52,698 bases of DNA from Oxalobacteraceae bacterium (GTDB taxonomy: Bacteria > Pseudomonadota > Gammaproteobacteria > Burkholderiales > Burkholderiaceae_D): assembly GCA_025352145.1 (NCBI GenBank), contig JANXTY010000055.1, forward strand, positions 1 through 52,698. The letters are read 5' to 3'. Positions 1 through 8,531 of this stretch are shown one piece after another; the stretch's first letter is position 1; each line of letters opens with the position of its first letter. The translations under genes were made by a program, and so were the position numbers. The notes below the pieces were generated by a model, which worked only from the letters and a program-made list of their open reading frames with translations, made no database searches and was not told where the DNA came from.

Positions 1-1
1 C

Positions 2-229
2 GCACTTGATCCGACGCTGGATGAAGCCAGGGTCACAGTCGCCATGACGCGATTGGATGCCATATGGGATCAGCTGTTCCCGCCAGAACAAACCCGCATC
101 GTCAAACTGCTGGTCGAGAAAGTGATCGTCTCGCCCAGCGACATTGAATTGCGGCTGCGGGCCAATGGCATCGAGCGCCTGATGCTGGAATTGCGGCCGG
201 AACCTGTTGGCGCGTTGGAGACCGCATGA
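2..229 (+). CDS. Large serine recombinase, C-terminal fragment (cut by the window edge)
   Basis: The frame is open from base 2, so the gene enters from the left edge and only its last 75 residues or so are visible. The segment around residues 22-55 (LFPPEQTRIVKLLVEKVIV, then a beta-rich LRLRANGIERL stretch) is the typical C-terminal tail of large serine recombinases of phages and integrative elements, which lies after the zinc-ribbon and coiled-coil parts. The catalytic N-terminal domain is outside the window, so whether the enzyme is intact cannot be judged. Its stop codon overlaps the next start by 4 bp (ATGA), which suggests translational coupling. The ATG at 44 is internal and unlikely to be the true start. 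Confidence 0.75.
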   Translation, partial: ALDPTLDEARVTVAMTRLDAIWDQLFPPEQTRIVKLLVEKVIVSPSDIELRLRANGIERLMLELRPEPVGALETA

Positions 230-693
230 AATTTCGCATCACAACGACCGGTTCCACCGATGTCACGCCATCGAGCGACGGACGCCTGACGCTGTCGATT
301 CCGATCCAGATCAAACGTCGCAGCGGGCGCAAACTGGTGCTGCTGCCTAATGGCGACACCGCCAACCTCAACCCCAGACCGTGGGACAGGGCACCCACAG
401 CGCTGCAGTTAGCACTCGCTCGCGGGCATCGCTGGCTTGCCTTGCTGGAGTCGGGCGAAGCGAAGTCGCTCAAACAAATTGCCGAACGTGAAGGCGTCGA
501 TGCCAGCTATGTGAGCCGGATGGTCAACCTGACCACGCTGGCACCGGACATCGTTGCTGCCATCCTTGATGACGCGCTGCCGGATCACATCACCTTGTTT
601 GAACTGGCGGTTGATCCACCGGCGTTGTGGGAAGAGCAGCGCGCCGATTTATTCACATTTGCCGTGGACAATACTGTGGATAACCAGCGGTAA
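226..693 (+). CDS. HTH companion protein of the serine recombinase
   Basis: This 155-aa protein starts at the ATGA overlap with the recombinase. Residues 20-45 form a basic beta-rich stretch (PIQIKRRSGRKLVLLP). Residues 65-110 hold an LALARGHRWLALLESGE segment followed by a helix-turn-helix-like stretch (SLKQIAEREGVDASYVSRMVNL). Proteins of this type regularly sit directly after large serine recombinase genes in proteobacterial mobile elements. I infer a DNA-binding partner or regulator of recombination, but no activity is known to me. A 23-bp piece of this gene (598-620) recurs at 1382-1404 with two mismatches, which points to an earlier rearrangement. Confidence 0.7.
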   Translation: MKFRITTTGSTDVTPSSDGRLTLSIPIQIKRRSGRKLVLLPNGDTANLNPRPWDRAPTALQLALARGHRWLALLESGEAKSLKQIAEREGVDASYVSRMVNLTTLAPDIVAAILDDALPDHITLFELAVDPPALWEEQRADLFTFAVDNTVDNQR

Positions 694-761
694 GTTGAAC
701 CAAGCCCATGACCGGTAACGCTTGTGGGCGGTTGATGCAAATCAAGGCAGGTGCAACGGCG

Positions 762-1319
762 TTATTCAAGCATGAAAGAAATACGCGCGTTAGCAGAATT
801 GATATCGAATCCTTCGGGATCGAAGACGCCACCTGCCCACGTCAACATAGCCAGATGTTCGTCGTGCTTAGAATCGGCAATCGCCTCAAGAAAAGCTTCA
901 TAGCCGTGGGTCCCGCCGATATCCTCTGGCGGACATGCGCGTTCGCCCGCTGTACACAGCGGCCCTGACCACGCAGGATGCGCATTCTGCGTTTGCTCTG
1001 CCACGACACGATGCTGCCAGTCGTCGCCGAAATCGTACTGGTAAAGAAACTGGCCCACTTCTTTTCCTAGTAATGCCGACAGCTTCTTTCCCTTTTCAGG
1101 GAGGATGTCCATTTCTCCGTACTCGTCCTGTTCGCCATACGATTTCCCGCCAATCTCGAATTGATGCAAATGGGAATCCGTCCATCCCATCGCACCTTGA
1201 ATGGCGACGTGCAGTTCGGGCAGGGTGATGGTTGCTGGCACGACCAGGCGACGCCAGATCAAGGGTTTTATATAGAGAAGCTCGATACGCAGGCTGATGT
1301 ATTTTTTCTGTGTGCTCAT
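762..1319 (-). CDS. Plasmid pRiA4b ORF-3-like protein
   Basis: The 185-aa product matches the pRiA4b ORF-3-like family. It opens with a beta strand and LRIELLYIKPLIWRRLVVPA, followed by LPELHVAIQGAMGW and DSHLHQFEIGG. Residues around 95-110 carry YQYDFGDDWQHRV, and the end has GGTHGYEAFLEAI. The family is common on plasmids and in accessory islands and its function is unknown to me. I chose the ATG at 1319 over the GTG at 1337, although neither has a clear ribosome-binding site. It is transcribed against the recombinase genes and lies between the full companion gene and the short second copy of part of it, so it probably arrived as an insertion. Confidence 0.75.
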   Translation of the reverse strand: MSTQKKYISLRIELLYIKPLIWRRLVVPATITLPELHVAIQGAMGWTDSHLHQFEIGGKSYGEQDEYGEMDILPEKGKKLSALLGKEVGQFLYQYDFGDDWQHRVVAEQTQNAHPAWSGPLCTAGERACPPEDIGGTHGYEAFLEAIADSKHDEHLAMLTWAGGVFDPEGFDINSANARISFMLE

Positions 1320-1381
1320 GGCGTAATTATAAATCACGTCCTGCCGCTGGCTTGGTGTTATTGGTAGACCTTATCAGGCTC

Positions 1382-1404
1382 TTTGAGTTGGCGGTTGATC
1401 CACC
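1382..1404 (+). pseudogene. Short remnant of a second recombinase-companion gene
   Basis: These 23 bases match 598-620 at 21 positions and encode the same peptide, FELAVDPP, found in the companion gene at 226-693. Only this fragment is recognisable. I read it as what remains of a second copy of the companion gene, next to the 3' end of the helicase gene. It may mark a recombination junction. The alternative is chance similarity, which is unlikely at this length and with the peptide preserved. Confidence 0.5.
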
Positions 1405-1433
1405 GACACAGCGCTATCGGAATAAATTTTTTG

Positions 1434-4400
1434 CTACGTTAGATAGTCAGGTATCCGTGACGTTGAGTTATTCGAAGATGAAATTCTGCTTGCCATGTTT
1501 TTTGTCAGGTCAATATCATCCGCATCGACAGTAAGGACATCAGCCATCTTTCTACCAAATGTATAGTCGCGCCACTTCTTGCGATTACCTATCACATACA
1601 AACGACGCTTCGCGCGAGTCACAGCGACATTGATAATATTGGGAGAAGTCGCCGCCCACTTAATCGCACCACCAGTTTTTCCGCCTAGTACAAAAATTAC
1701 TGACTCACATTCTTTCCCTTGAAAAGTATGAACAGTGCCGACATGCCCCTTCAACCAATTGTTGAGTGCGTCGTCTTCGATGTTCGGCGCCCATTCACTC
1801 ACTCGCTCACGTAGAAGGTTTTGCAATCCTTCGGCCGCTGTTTTGAACGGTGATATAACAAAAATATCCGGCAGGCCGTCATCCTTGTGTAACCAGCCTT
1901 CCTTATAGTATTGAGCCACAATATCAGTGGCTAAGAGTCCCTCAGCCATGCTGAAGTGATCCTCGAAATCATCATTAGATTGGTCTATCCATCTGGAACG
2001 ACCATAGAGAGGCCGGCTAATCGTGGCCACAAGCTCATCATTGTGATTGAGGCCAAAAACCATTTTGTCGTTATACGCTACCGCGTTAGACAACGAAAAC
2101 ATCGGATCTGCGCATCGGCGGTGCACTCGCAAAGGTGACCCTACCCACAAATTTACGCCGTCATATCGAGCAACACACGAGCCATGCATATTTCCTCGGT
2201 CAGCAAGGTGTTGTGCCGAATATTCCGTAAGAAGGTGTCGTTCTGGTGCATCGTGATACTTTAAAATTTCGTAATCAAGTTTTCTATCCATCTTAATTAC
2301 CGGCTCGACTTGAAGAGGGTCACCAACAAGCAGTGCGCGTTTGGAACGCCATATTGCACCTAGAGCGTTTGAAGGCACAGCCTGTCCTGCCTCGTCAATC
2401 AAAAGAAGGCCGATTTGACCCTCCCCGAGATGGCCGAAACAGCGCGGGAATGAGGCAAACGTGCTGGATACCACGGGTACCGCGAGGAAAAATGTCGCCC
2501 AGAAATGAGGTGCCATTTGCGGCATTAGCTTTTCGGTAAATGACATTTCTTGCAGCATGGATAATGCGAGCCTGAAATTTGCCTCAAAAGGTTTGCCTGC
2601 TTGCTTCATAAATGATTTATGCAAATGTAATGCGGCAACCAGTACTTTTCCTCGGGCATGATGATATTGAACATTAGTGCGCGGCAAACTCTTTTGCTGC
2701 AATTCGATGGACAGTGCGCAAAAGCTAGCAATGTGAAATGTTGCCTCACCCAAAATACTTTTGAGCGATGCTACAGTTTTTTCGATGCGGTTTACCTCTT
2801 TGATTGCAGCGCTCAGAGAACTCTGTGCGTCCTGCCATTCTGTTTCCATTTTTGTGGCAGTGTGGGCGGCTTGTAGGCAATCTCTTTTCAGCGTGCCAAG
2901 TAACTTTCTCAGATCTTCATTTTCATCGGCGAGCGCTTGCTGCTTCAGGCGAAAATCATTGTATTTGTCGCGATCAAATATAAAGTTGATGAGTTGTCGC
3001 CAGTTTGACCAGTCTTGATTTAACAGCGTCCGGGCATTGGTCGTTCGGTCAAAGGCACGCTCTGAATCTGCGAGCTGTGCCTTTTTCAAATCGTGTTCGT
3101 TTTTTGCGCGATTGTAAGAGTCAAGCGCATTAACTTCCCACGCCTGCACATTTACAAGTGCATCCCGCGCTTTTGTTAATTTTGGCAGGCATTTTTCATA
3201 TTTCTCAATGTCGTCCTGAATCGCTCGAACTTCGGCAGTCGCTTCACGGAACTGCTTGCATGCTTCATCCCAGTTCAACTCATCCGATGGGACTACTTCT
3301 AAGATGCCAGCGAGTCCCCCGTCGTTCCCGAACTTGCCTAATTTTCCCGCCACCAGATTACAGTTGGTACGTTTCCCGAGCGGCGCCGAAATAAGACCCC
3401 AGCATTTGACTCGATTAAGGATCTCGGGTGACGAACGTTCATGGCTATCTTCTTCGGTATCGCCGGCCTCGGCAATTGCGACAGTATTCCTGGCAGACAT
3501 TCGTTCACGCTTGTCTACTTCGTGATTGATAATGGATTCGGCGATTGAACTGAAATAATCGAACGGCTTTCCGTTCAATGAAAGTGGATGAGGAAATACC
3601 TTTTCAATATTAGGCAAGTCACGCGTGATATTTTCGACCGCGTTATTATTTGCGCTGGCGACCACGATACCAAAGTCAAGTAGACGTGAGTCAAGAAAAT
3701 AGAAAGAGCCCTCCTTTCCAGATGGGTAACTGACTTTTTCCTTGCTGCGCTTAAATGCTTCGGAGGGATTAACAAATGATGCAAGGATTTCAGCCCGCTC
3801 GACAATGCGAGCTGCGATGACATCCATCAGAAGCGTTGTTTTTCCTGTGCCTGGAGGGCCGTTAATAGAAAATACGCCTCCGTCCTTAAGTTCATGCATG
3901 GCGGTATTTACTGCAACTTGCTGCATCAGGAATAAGGGAAATTCCGATGGCCAGCGGCCCAATGGAAAACGCTTAGCGGCCAACAATCGGTTGAAAACAT
4001 CGGGTTGCGTGACGTCATGACGAATATCAGTAGGTTGTTCTGCTTCGAAATATTTATTTATCTGCGCAGATTCGGTACCGCTTTCTGCAGCCTTTAATAT
4101 TTTCTCAATGTCAGCAAGATAGAATGAATTTATTGGTTCAAGTTCGGGTGGCGGACTGATCGGCTTGCCATCTTTATTTCGCAATGGGAGCGCATGAACA
4201 CTTATTTGGTGCGGTGCCAATAATTGACGGGGACTCCAATTTAGCTCTACAACGAGAAAATCTATTACCTCTTTAAACCAGCTTCCGGTTACAGATTCAT
4301 CTTGAATATCTGCAAGCAGATTATTTATTTTGGCTTTGAGAGAATCGACGACGGTCGAGAAACCCAATCGCTTTTTATTTTTTCGTTCGGAAAACGAGAC

Positions 4401-4772
4401 CGCATACGCCGCCAATTGAAGAGTTCCAGCCACTGGAAAACCATTGCTGTTTACCTCAATTGCGCAAAGAAAAGTCTTGCCCTGTGCGTCGCGCGTATGA
4501 TTTCCAGAGTAGGATTCGCCTTCATCAGCTACTTGGAATAGCTCCATCAGCTCCTTCTCAAGAATTTTTTTGTTGACTAAGCCAAAATACACAAAAAACT
4601 TGTGGCTATCGGGAGTGTTGACATATGGCGGTCTATGCCAAGGTAGTTGGTCTTCATAGCATTGTACATATGCCGGACGCCCCTTCTTGGGATTCGATTT
4701 TGGAATGTCGGGATACATCAATGCTTCTACATCGAACCAATAACGAAGAGTCTTAATATATGTAGTGGACAT
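1434..4772 (-). CDS. UPF1/DNA2-like superfamily 1 helicase, 1112 aa
   Basis: Helicase motifs appear in the expected order. A Q-like region (LFLMQQ) is near 281-286, Walker A GPPGTGKT at 305-312, Walker B DEAGQ at 793-797, motif III GDPLQ at about 817-821, an LRVHRRC segment near 881-887, motif V VGTVHTFQGKECE at 1011-1023 and motif VI NVAVTRAKRR at 1048-1057. The roughly 480 residues between motifs I and II include a long charged, coiled-coil-like stretch (about 505-680). The first 270 residues match nothing I recognise. This architecture belongs to the UPF1/DNA2 group of SF1 nucleic-acid translocases, several of which occur in phage-defence systems. No nuclease domain is evident. The gene is divergent from 4894-5835 across 121 bp. 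Its specific role is unknown. Confidence 0.85.
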   Translation of the reverse strand: MSTTYIKTLRYWFDVEALMYPDIPKSNPKKGRPAYVQCYEDQLPWHRPPYVNTPDSHKFFVYFGLVNKKILEKELMELFQVADEGESYSGNHTRDAQGKTFLCAIEVNSNGFPVAGTLQLAAYAVSFSERKNKKRLGFSTVVDSLKAKINNLLADIQDESVTGSWFKEVIDFLVVELNWSPRQLLAPHQISVHALPLRNKDGKPISPPPELEPINSFYLADIEKILKAAESGTESAQINKYFEAEQPTDIRHDVTQPDVFNRLLAAKRFPLGRWPSEFPLFLMQQVAVNTAMHELKDGGVFSINGPPGTGKTTLLMDVIAARIVERAEILASFVNPSEAFKRSKEKVSYPSGKEGSFYFLDSRLLDFGIVVASANNNAVENITRDLPNIEKVFPHPLSLNGKPFDYFSSIAESIINHEVDKRERMSARNTVAIAEAGDTEEDSHERSSPEILNRVKCWGLISAPLGKRTNCNLVAGKLGKFGNDGGLAGILEVVPSDELNWDEACKQFREATAEVRAIQDDIEKYEKCLPKLTKARDALVNVQAWEVNALDSYNRAKNEHDLKKAQLADSERAFDRTTNARTLLNQDWSNWRQLINFIFDRDKYNDFRLKQQALADENEDLRKLLGTLKRDCLQAAHTATKMETEWQDAQSSLSAAIKEVNRIEKTVASLKSILGEATFHIASFCALSIELQQKSLPRTNVQYHHARGKVLVAALHLHKSFMKQAGKPFEANFRLALSMLQEMSFTEKLMPQMAPHFWATFFLAVPVVSSTFASFPRCFGHLGEGQIGLLLIDEAGQAVPSNALGAIWRSKRALLVGDPLQVEPVIKMDRKLDYEILKYHDAPERHLLTEYSAQHLADRGNMHGSCVARYDGVNLWVGSPLRVHRRCADPMFSLSNAVAYNDKMVFGLNHNDELVATISRPLYGRSRWIDQSNDDFEDHFSMAEGLLATDIVAQYYKEGWLHKDDGLPDIFVISPFKTAAEGLQNLLRERVSEWAPNIEDDALNNWLKGHVGTVHTFQGKECESVIFVLGGKTGGAIKWAATSPNIINVAVTRAKRRLYVIGNRKKWRDYTFGRKMADVLTVDADDIDLTKNMASRISSSNNSTSRIPDYLT

Positions 4773-4893
4773 CGTGTAGCCATCTTTCTTGTGAGAAAGA
4801 GTACTTTATCATTGATATTTAAAAGCAATCCCACGTCGATGAGGAAATACATTATTCTGTTTATTGATGCCAATGATCCGGGAGCCGTTGACG

Positions 4894-5835
4894 ATGCCAT
4901 ATCTCGCTTTGACTGAACATGGAACAGAAAAAACTGCGTTTGACTGTCGAGACGAATTTCGAAGAGATGGTACGCGTTACACAACATTTTCCTGTCCATT
5001 TTGTGAAGTCGGTTACTTTGCCAAGCGCATTTATGGTGAAGATGATGAAGATGTTGGTAAGGCGCCGCATTTTTCTCTCTTTCCGAAGAAGCCTCATATC
5101 GGGGATTGTAATGGTGAGCCCATAGCATTAGAAGAGCCTAAGAAAAAAGATAAGGATGTGGCAAAGAGGGTTGAAAAGCGGGAATATGAAATTCCAGAAA
5201 AATTTGTTCAAAAGAAGGAACAGCGGCTAGTACTCGGCACACCTGGCACTTCATCTGTCGCGCCGAATGGTGATGAAATTCGACGAAGACGTGAAGTTTT
5301 CGGCCTCATTTACGGTAACGCCCGATACACATCCAGCCTTCTACAGACCTTTGTAAAAGCGAAGAATTTTTTGGTGAAACAGGCTTTTAAGGAGGCCAAA
5401 GAAAAGGCGCTGACAGATAAGGATCGTAGTCGGCTCATATCTGACATTACGGCATCCTACCCACTTGAGCTGTTTGGTCAAATTTTGAATTACAACTCAG
5501 CGTTTTGGTCCGCAAATACCGTCAAGAATGGCGCTAGCGAATGCATTTTTCATGCAAAGAATGGGGCTGTTCGGATTAGGTCAAATGGATTTGAAATTGT
5601 TTCTCTCGCACCGCCCGGCGTGCTCAATAAAGTGACTGCTATTGTTCGTTATGATGGCACAGCCGACGAGCTGCCTAAGTCGCATCAAAGACTTTTTGAA
5701 ATCCTTCGTAGCGCAGCGAACGCAGCCCGCCATGTTAAGTGGCATGCCTATGGTCACATGTCTCTGGATGCATCGTCGGGGTTATACACATTACCGTTGA
5801 TTAATCTCGACTACCTGTTCGTGGAATTCGCCTGA
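4894..5835 (+). CDS. Unknown protein with zinc-ribbon-like N-terminus, divergent from the helicase
   Basis: The 313-aa protein has a metal-site pattern near its start: Cys34-x2-Cys37 (CPFC), His59 (PHF) and His68-x3-Cys72 (HIGDC). This layout recalls the zinc ribbon at the start of CoiA-like proteins, but the rest does not let me name a family. Residues 85-120 are highly charged. The C-terminal 180 residues look like a mixed alpha/beta fold with no catalytic motif I can identify. I chose the ATG at 4894 because GGAG lies 9 bases upstream; ATGs at 4867 and 4873 and a TTG at 4864 are in frame but less well placed. The paired arrangement with the helicase suggests, but does not prove, a shared function. 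Confidence 0.7.
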   Translation: MPYLALTEHGTEKTAFDCRDEFRRDGTRYTTFSCPFCEVGYFAKRIYGEDDEDVGKAPHFSLFPKKPHIGDCNGEPIALEEPKKKDKDVAKRVEKREYEIPEKFVQKKEQRLVLGTPGTSSVAPNGDEIRRRREVFGLIYGNARYTSSLLQTFVKAKNFLVKQAFKEAKEKALTDKDRSRLISDITASYPLELFGQILNYNSAFWSANTVKNGASECIFHAKNGAVRIRSNGFEIVSLAPPGVLNKVTAIVRYDGTADELPKSHQRLFEILRSAANAARHVKWHAYGHMSLDASSGLYTLPLINLDYLFVEFA

Positions 5836-6359
5836 ACGTTGGTATATGTATTCAACATACAACAGTCGACACAACTGGTTGGATCGAGATATTGATGCAC
5901 AATTTCTGGCAGACGAAAGTTTCGCGTCCAATTAATATCATTTGTAATTTCTGGAGTCATTGACAGGACTCCATCGGCGATTCCGTTTTCGTCGGGTGAT
6001 CATCCCATCTTGATATTGCCGAATCAGTTGCCGCAGCGATGTTTCAACTTTTCGGTGGGTTGGCGTGGGTACTGATGGGGGTATGCAATTGGCGCCCGGT
6101 TTTATGCTCTCCGCTCTCCATGCTGTTGCCGTCCCTACCCAATGCTGCAAAAAAACTGCTTGATCAGTCCACGCGTAACCCTTTGATTTTTAAAGGGGTG
6201 ATCGGCTCGGCTTCTGGACTTCGCCATTTTTCGGTCGGAGTCGAAACGGAGACTATTGGCGTCCGGAGAGCAGAAATGTGGGAAAACTGGGGGTGGTGGT
6301 CGACAGGCGAAGTCCGCAAGAACCCGCGCCAGCCCCCGCAAACACGCGGGGTTCCGCAA
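5836..6359. other. Gene-poor junction between the island and the tmRNA
   Basis: About 520 bases carry no convincing gene. Open frames here are short, lack ribosome-binding sites and contain no known domain. A 6-bp hairpin (5953-5972) is visible and its meaning is unclear. An integrase would often be found next to a tmRNA used as an integration site, but none is seen, so this stretch may be degraded mobile DNA. Confidence 0.5.
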
Positions 6360-6390
6360 ATAAAAACGCCAACGGAGACCCGTTGGCGTT
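6360..6390 (-). terminator. Rho-independent terminator of the tmRNA gene
   Basis: An 11-bp perfect stem (6365-6375 with 6380-6390) and a 4-base loop are followed, on the minus strand, by a run of T. It lies 7 bases beyond the tmRNA 3' end, where its terminator is expected. Confidence 0.85.
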
Positions 6391-6397
6391 GATATAT

Positions 6398-6758
6398 TGG
6401 TGGAGACGGCGGGAATCGAACCCGCGTCCAGAAGCACTCTACAGACAGTTCTACATACTTAGTGCTGCCATTTGATTTAACCCGGCCAACGCGGACGCAC
6501 ACGCTGTGGAAAGGCGAGTCACCTTAGATTTAGCCTTAAGTCAAGTGACCCGACTTAAAGCGATTCCCTGTGAGTGACTCTACTGCTGTTGCCAGCCCAC
6601 CCCAGGGAAGAGATGGTGTAGAGCTAGCCAGCGATTAAGCTGCTAGTGCGTACGAGTTATCGTTTGCAGTTATAAATTTCTGATTGTATTTACGAGGTAG
6701 TCAGGCCTCGGTATGCCCTGCGCTGCTTTGCAACCCCTGTCGAAACCAGGTCGTCCCC
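6398..6758 (-). ncRNA. ssrA: Transfer-messenger RNA (tmRNA), one-piece form
   Basis: Read on the minus strand, the 361-nt RNA starts GGGGACGACCTGGTTTCGAC and ends in a T-arm (GGTTCGATTCCCG) and CGTCTCCACCA. The first seven bases pair with CGTCTCC before ACCA, with one G-U pair, forming the acceptor stem, and CCA is encoded. The tag frame runs from 6668 to 6636 and reads ANDNSYALAA followed by TAA, a normal proteolysis tag with the LAA ending. With SmpB it rescues stalled ribosomes and marks the product for degradation. It is the housekeeping gene next to the accessory region, and tmRNA 3' ends are well-known integration sites. Confidence 0.95.
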
Positions 6759-6769
6759 AAAGAATGTCC

Positions 6770-6775
6770 ATTGTA
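6770..6775 (-). promoter_or_regulatory. Candidate -10 box of the tmRNA promoter
   Basis: On the minus strand this reads TACAAT and lies 11 bases upstream of the mature tmRNA 5' end. No good -35 box is visible at the usual distance, so the call is weak. Confidence 0.35.
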
Positions 6776-6836
6776 ACGTAACTGGTCTTCGGTAGCAGCA
6801 TCTATCGTTGAATTTGGAAGGGGACTTTAGTGGAAA

Positions 6837-7505
6837 TTAAGTCAGTAAATCTAGGAGTTGCAATGGCGTATTGATGAGTAAATCCGCTTTCCAGCTGATT
6901 GGTTCAGTTTTGCCACAATAGCCCCACAAGACTCCGATAGTCGGCATACCGGCGGCGCGGCCAGCTTGGATGTCGCGCAAGTCGTCGCCGACATACCAGC
7001 AATCTTGTGGCGCTAGCCCAAGCTGTCGGGCGGCTTCCAATAGAGGTGCGGGATGTGGTTTGGCGTGCGGCGTTGTGTCGCCAGAGATAACGCAATGCGC
7101 AGCCTGCAGGCCGATTTGCGCTATCAATGGATCGGTAAAACGCATCGCCTTGTTGGTAACGATTCCCCAACGTATTCCCAGCTTTTGCAGGCCATCAAGC
7201 ATTGTTTCTATGTCGAGGAACAGGCTGCTTTTAACTGCGATAGCTGCTTCATAGTTGTTCAGGAAGCTGATACGTAATTCATCGTAGTCGTTATCGTCAG
7301 GGGTTAAGTTAAATGCCGCACCGATCAAGCCGCGCGCGCCGGAAGAAGCCTGCGGACGGAGTTGCTCGTACGGCGTCGGTGGAAGTCCACGTGAAGTACG
7401 CAAAAGGTTTACTGCCGCCGCCAAGTCAGGCGCGGTGTCGGCTAGGGTGCCATCTAGGTCGAATAAAATGGCGCGTGGTTTTGATAGGGTATTGGGGATC
7501 GTCAT
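6837..7505 (-). CDS. gph: Phosphoglycolate phosphatase (HAD family)
   Basis: The 222-aa protein has all four HAD motifs: I is FDLDGTLADT with nucleophile Asp16 and Asp18, II is IVTNK, III is the Lys in KPHPAPL, and IV is YVGDDLRDIQAG. A helical cap domain lies between motifs I and II. Gph hydrolyses 2-phosphoglycolate, for example from oxidative DNA-damage repair, in the cytoplasm. It follows ubiG with a 73-bp gap on the same strand, the usual ubiG-gph order in Burkholderiales, so the two are probably cotranscribed. A related HAD sugar phosphatase is possible, but context favours Gph. Confidence 0.85.
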   Translation of the reverse strand: MTIPNTLSKPRAILFDLDGTLADTAPDLAAAVNLLRTSRGLPPTPYEQLRPQASSGARGLIGAAFNLTPDDNDYDELRISFLNNYEAAIAVKSSLFLDIETMLDGLQKLGIRWGIVTNKAMRFTDPLIAQIGLQAAHCVISGDTTPHAKPHPAPLLEAARQLGLAPQDCWYVGDDLRDIQAGRAAGMPTIGVLWGYCGKTEPISWKADLLINTPLQLLDLLT

Positions 7506-7578
7506 ATTGAATGGTGCGGCTTTTTACTGAATTGCAGGTTGGGGTATCCCGCAAGGCGCCTGAAATAAGCAAAAAATT

Positions 7579-8277
7579 TTAAGATGCAGGACGAGAGCAG
7601 GCTATTAGATAATTAACGCTGGTGTCGTTGTTGAGCGAATACATTTTCGTCAGTGGGTTATAACTCATTCCTCTAAGAGAATCGATATCTAAACCCGCGT
7701 TACGAATAAATTGCGCCAATTCTGAAGGTGTGATGAACTTTGCGTAGTCATGAGTACCTTTGGGTAGCAAGCGCAGAATATATTCTGCCCCTAGAACGGC
7801 CAATAAATAGGCTTTCGGATTACGGTTCAACGTAGAAAAAAATACCTGTCCGCCTGGTTTGACCAAGGTGGCGCATGCTTGAACAATTGCTGCGGGGTTG
7901 GGTACATGCTCCAGCATTTCCATGCAGGTCACCACGTCAAAGCGCCCGGCTTCGCGTGCGGCCATGTCTTCTGCAGGGATCATTTCATAACGTATTTGAA
8001 TCGCTGATTCGAGACTGTGCAAATCGGCGACTTTGAGGGCTTTTTCTGATAGATCGATGCCAGTAACCTCCGCGCCTTTTTTGGCCATTGATTCGGCCAA
8101 AATTCCTCCGCCACACCCGACATCGATTACAGTTTTACCAGCTAGTGGCGTGCAGCCATTGATCCACTCCAGGCGTAGTGGATTAATCTCGTGTAGTGGC
8201 CGGAACTCGGAAGTGGGGTCCCACCAGCGATGAGCGAGGTCGCTGAATTTCTGCAGTTCTAGGGGGTCGGCGTTCAT
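7579..8277 (-). CDS. ubiG: Ubiquinone biosynthesis O-methyltransferase
   Basis: This 232-aa class I SAM-dependent methyltransferase has motif [14 protein letters not shown], an acidic [10 protein letters not shown] segment and motif [18 protein letters not shown]. The start ([22 protein letters not shown]) is characteristic of UbiG. It catalyses both O-methylations in ubiquinone synthesis at the membrane. I chose the ATG at 8277 because it gives the usual family length. A TTG at 8316 would add 13 residues unlike the family. Confidence 0.92.
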   Translation of the reverse strand: MNADPLELQKFSDLAHRWWDPTSEFRPLHEINPLRLEWINGCTPLAGKTVIDVGCGGGILAESMAKKGAEVTGIDLSEKALKVADLHSLESAIQIRYEMIPAEDMAAREAGRFDVVTCMEMLEHVPNPAAIVQACATLVKPGGQVFFSTLNRNPKAYLLAVLGAEYILRLLPKGTHDYAKFITPSELAQFIRNAGLDIDSLRGMSYNPLTKMYSLNNDTSVNYLIACSRPAS

Positions 8278-8484
8278 ATTGTGAGTGGTAGCTATGATGT
8301 GTTTAAGTATGTTCAAAAAATAATGTGGGGAGGGACTGTGGTGTTGTCGTTCGTTGCGATTGCTTGCTATAACTCCTTCTTTCCTTTTACAGGCCTCCTG
8401 TCTGCCAGGCAGTACTGTTGCAAAGGTGGCTTGTTTGAACGATCCTTATTGTACTGCGCAAACAATCGATTTCTGAAGGACATG

Positions 8485-8510
8485 AAAAAACCCGCCGAAG
8501 CGGGTTTTTA
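8485..8510 (-). terminator. Terminator, probably of the OmpA-like gene
   Basis: A GC-rich stem (CCCGC/GCGGG) is flanked by A on the left and T on the right, so it could act in either direction. It lies 21 bases beyond the stop of the minus-strand OmpA-like gene. Confidence 0.8.
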
Positions 8511-8531
8511 AAAGGGCAAGTTCAGGCAATT

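Noticed and set aside
5938-6150. Minus-strand frame resembling a mobile-element remnant
   Set aside because: Similarity is too vague to name a family and there is no start signal.
6039-6392. Open frame of 117 codons in the junction region
   Set aside because: No ribosome-binding site, no domain and odd composition; it ends within the tmRNA terminator.
6278-6475. Open frame on the plus strand running through the tmRNA 3' end
   Set aside because: It is the reverse complement of the tmRNA terminator and T-arm; such frames are common false genes at tRNA-like ends.
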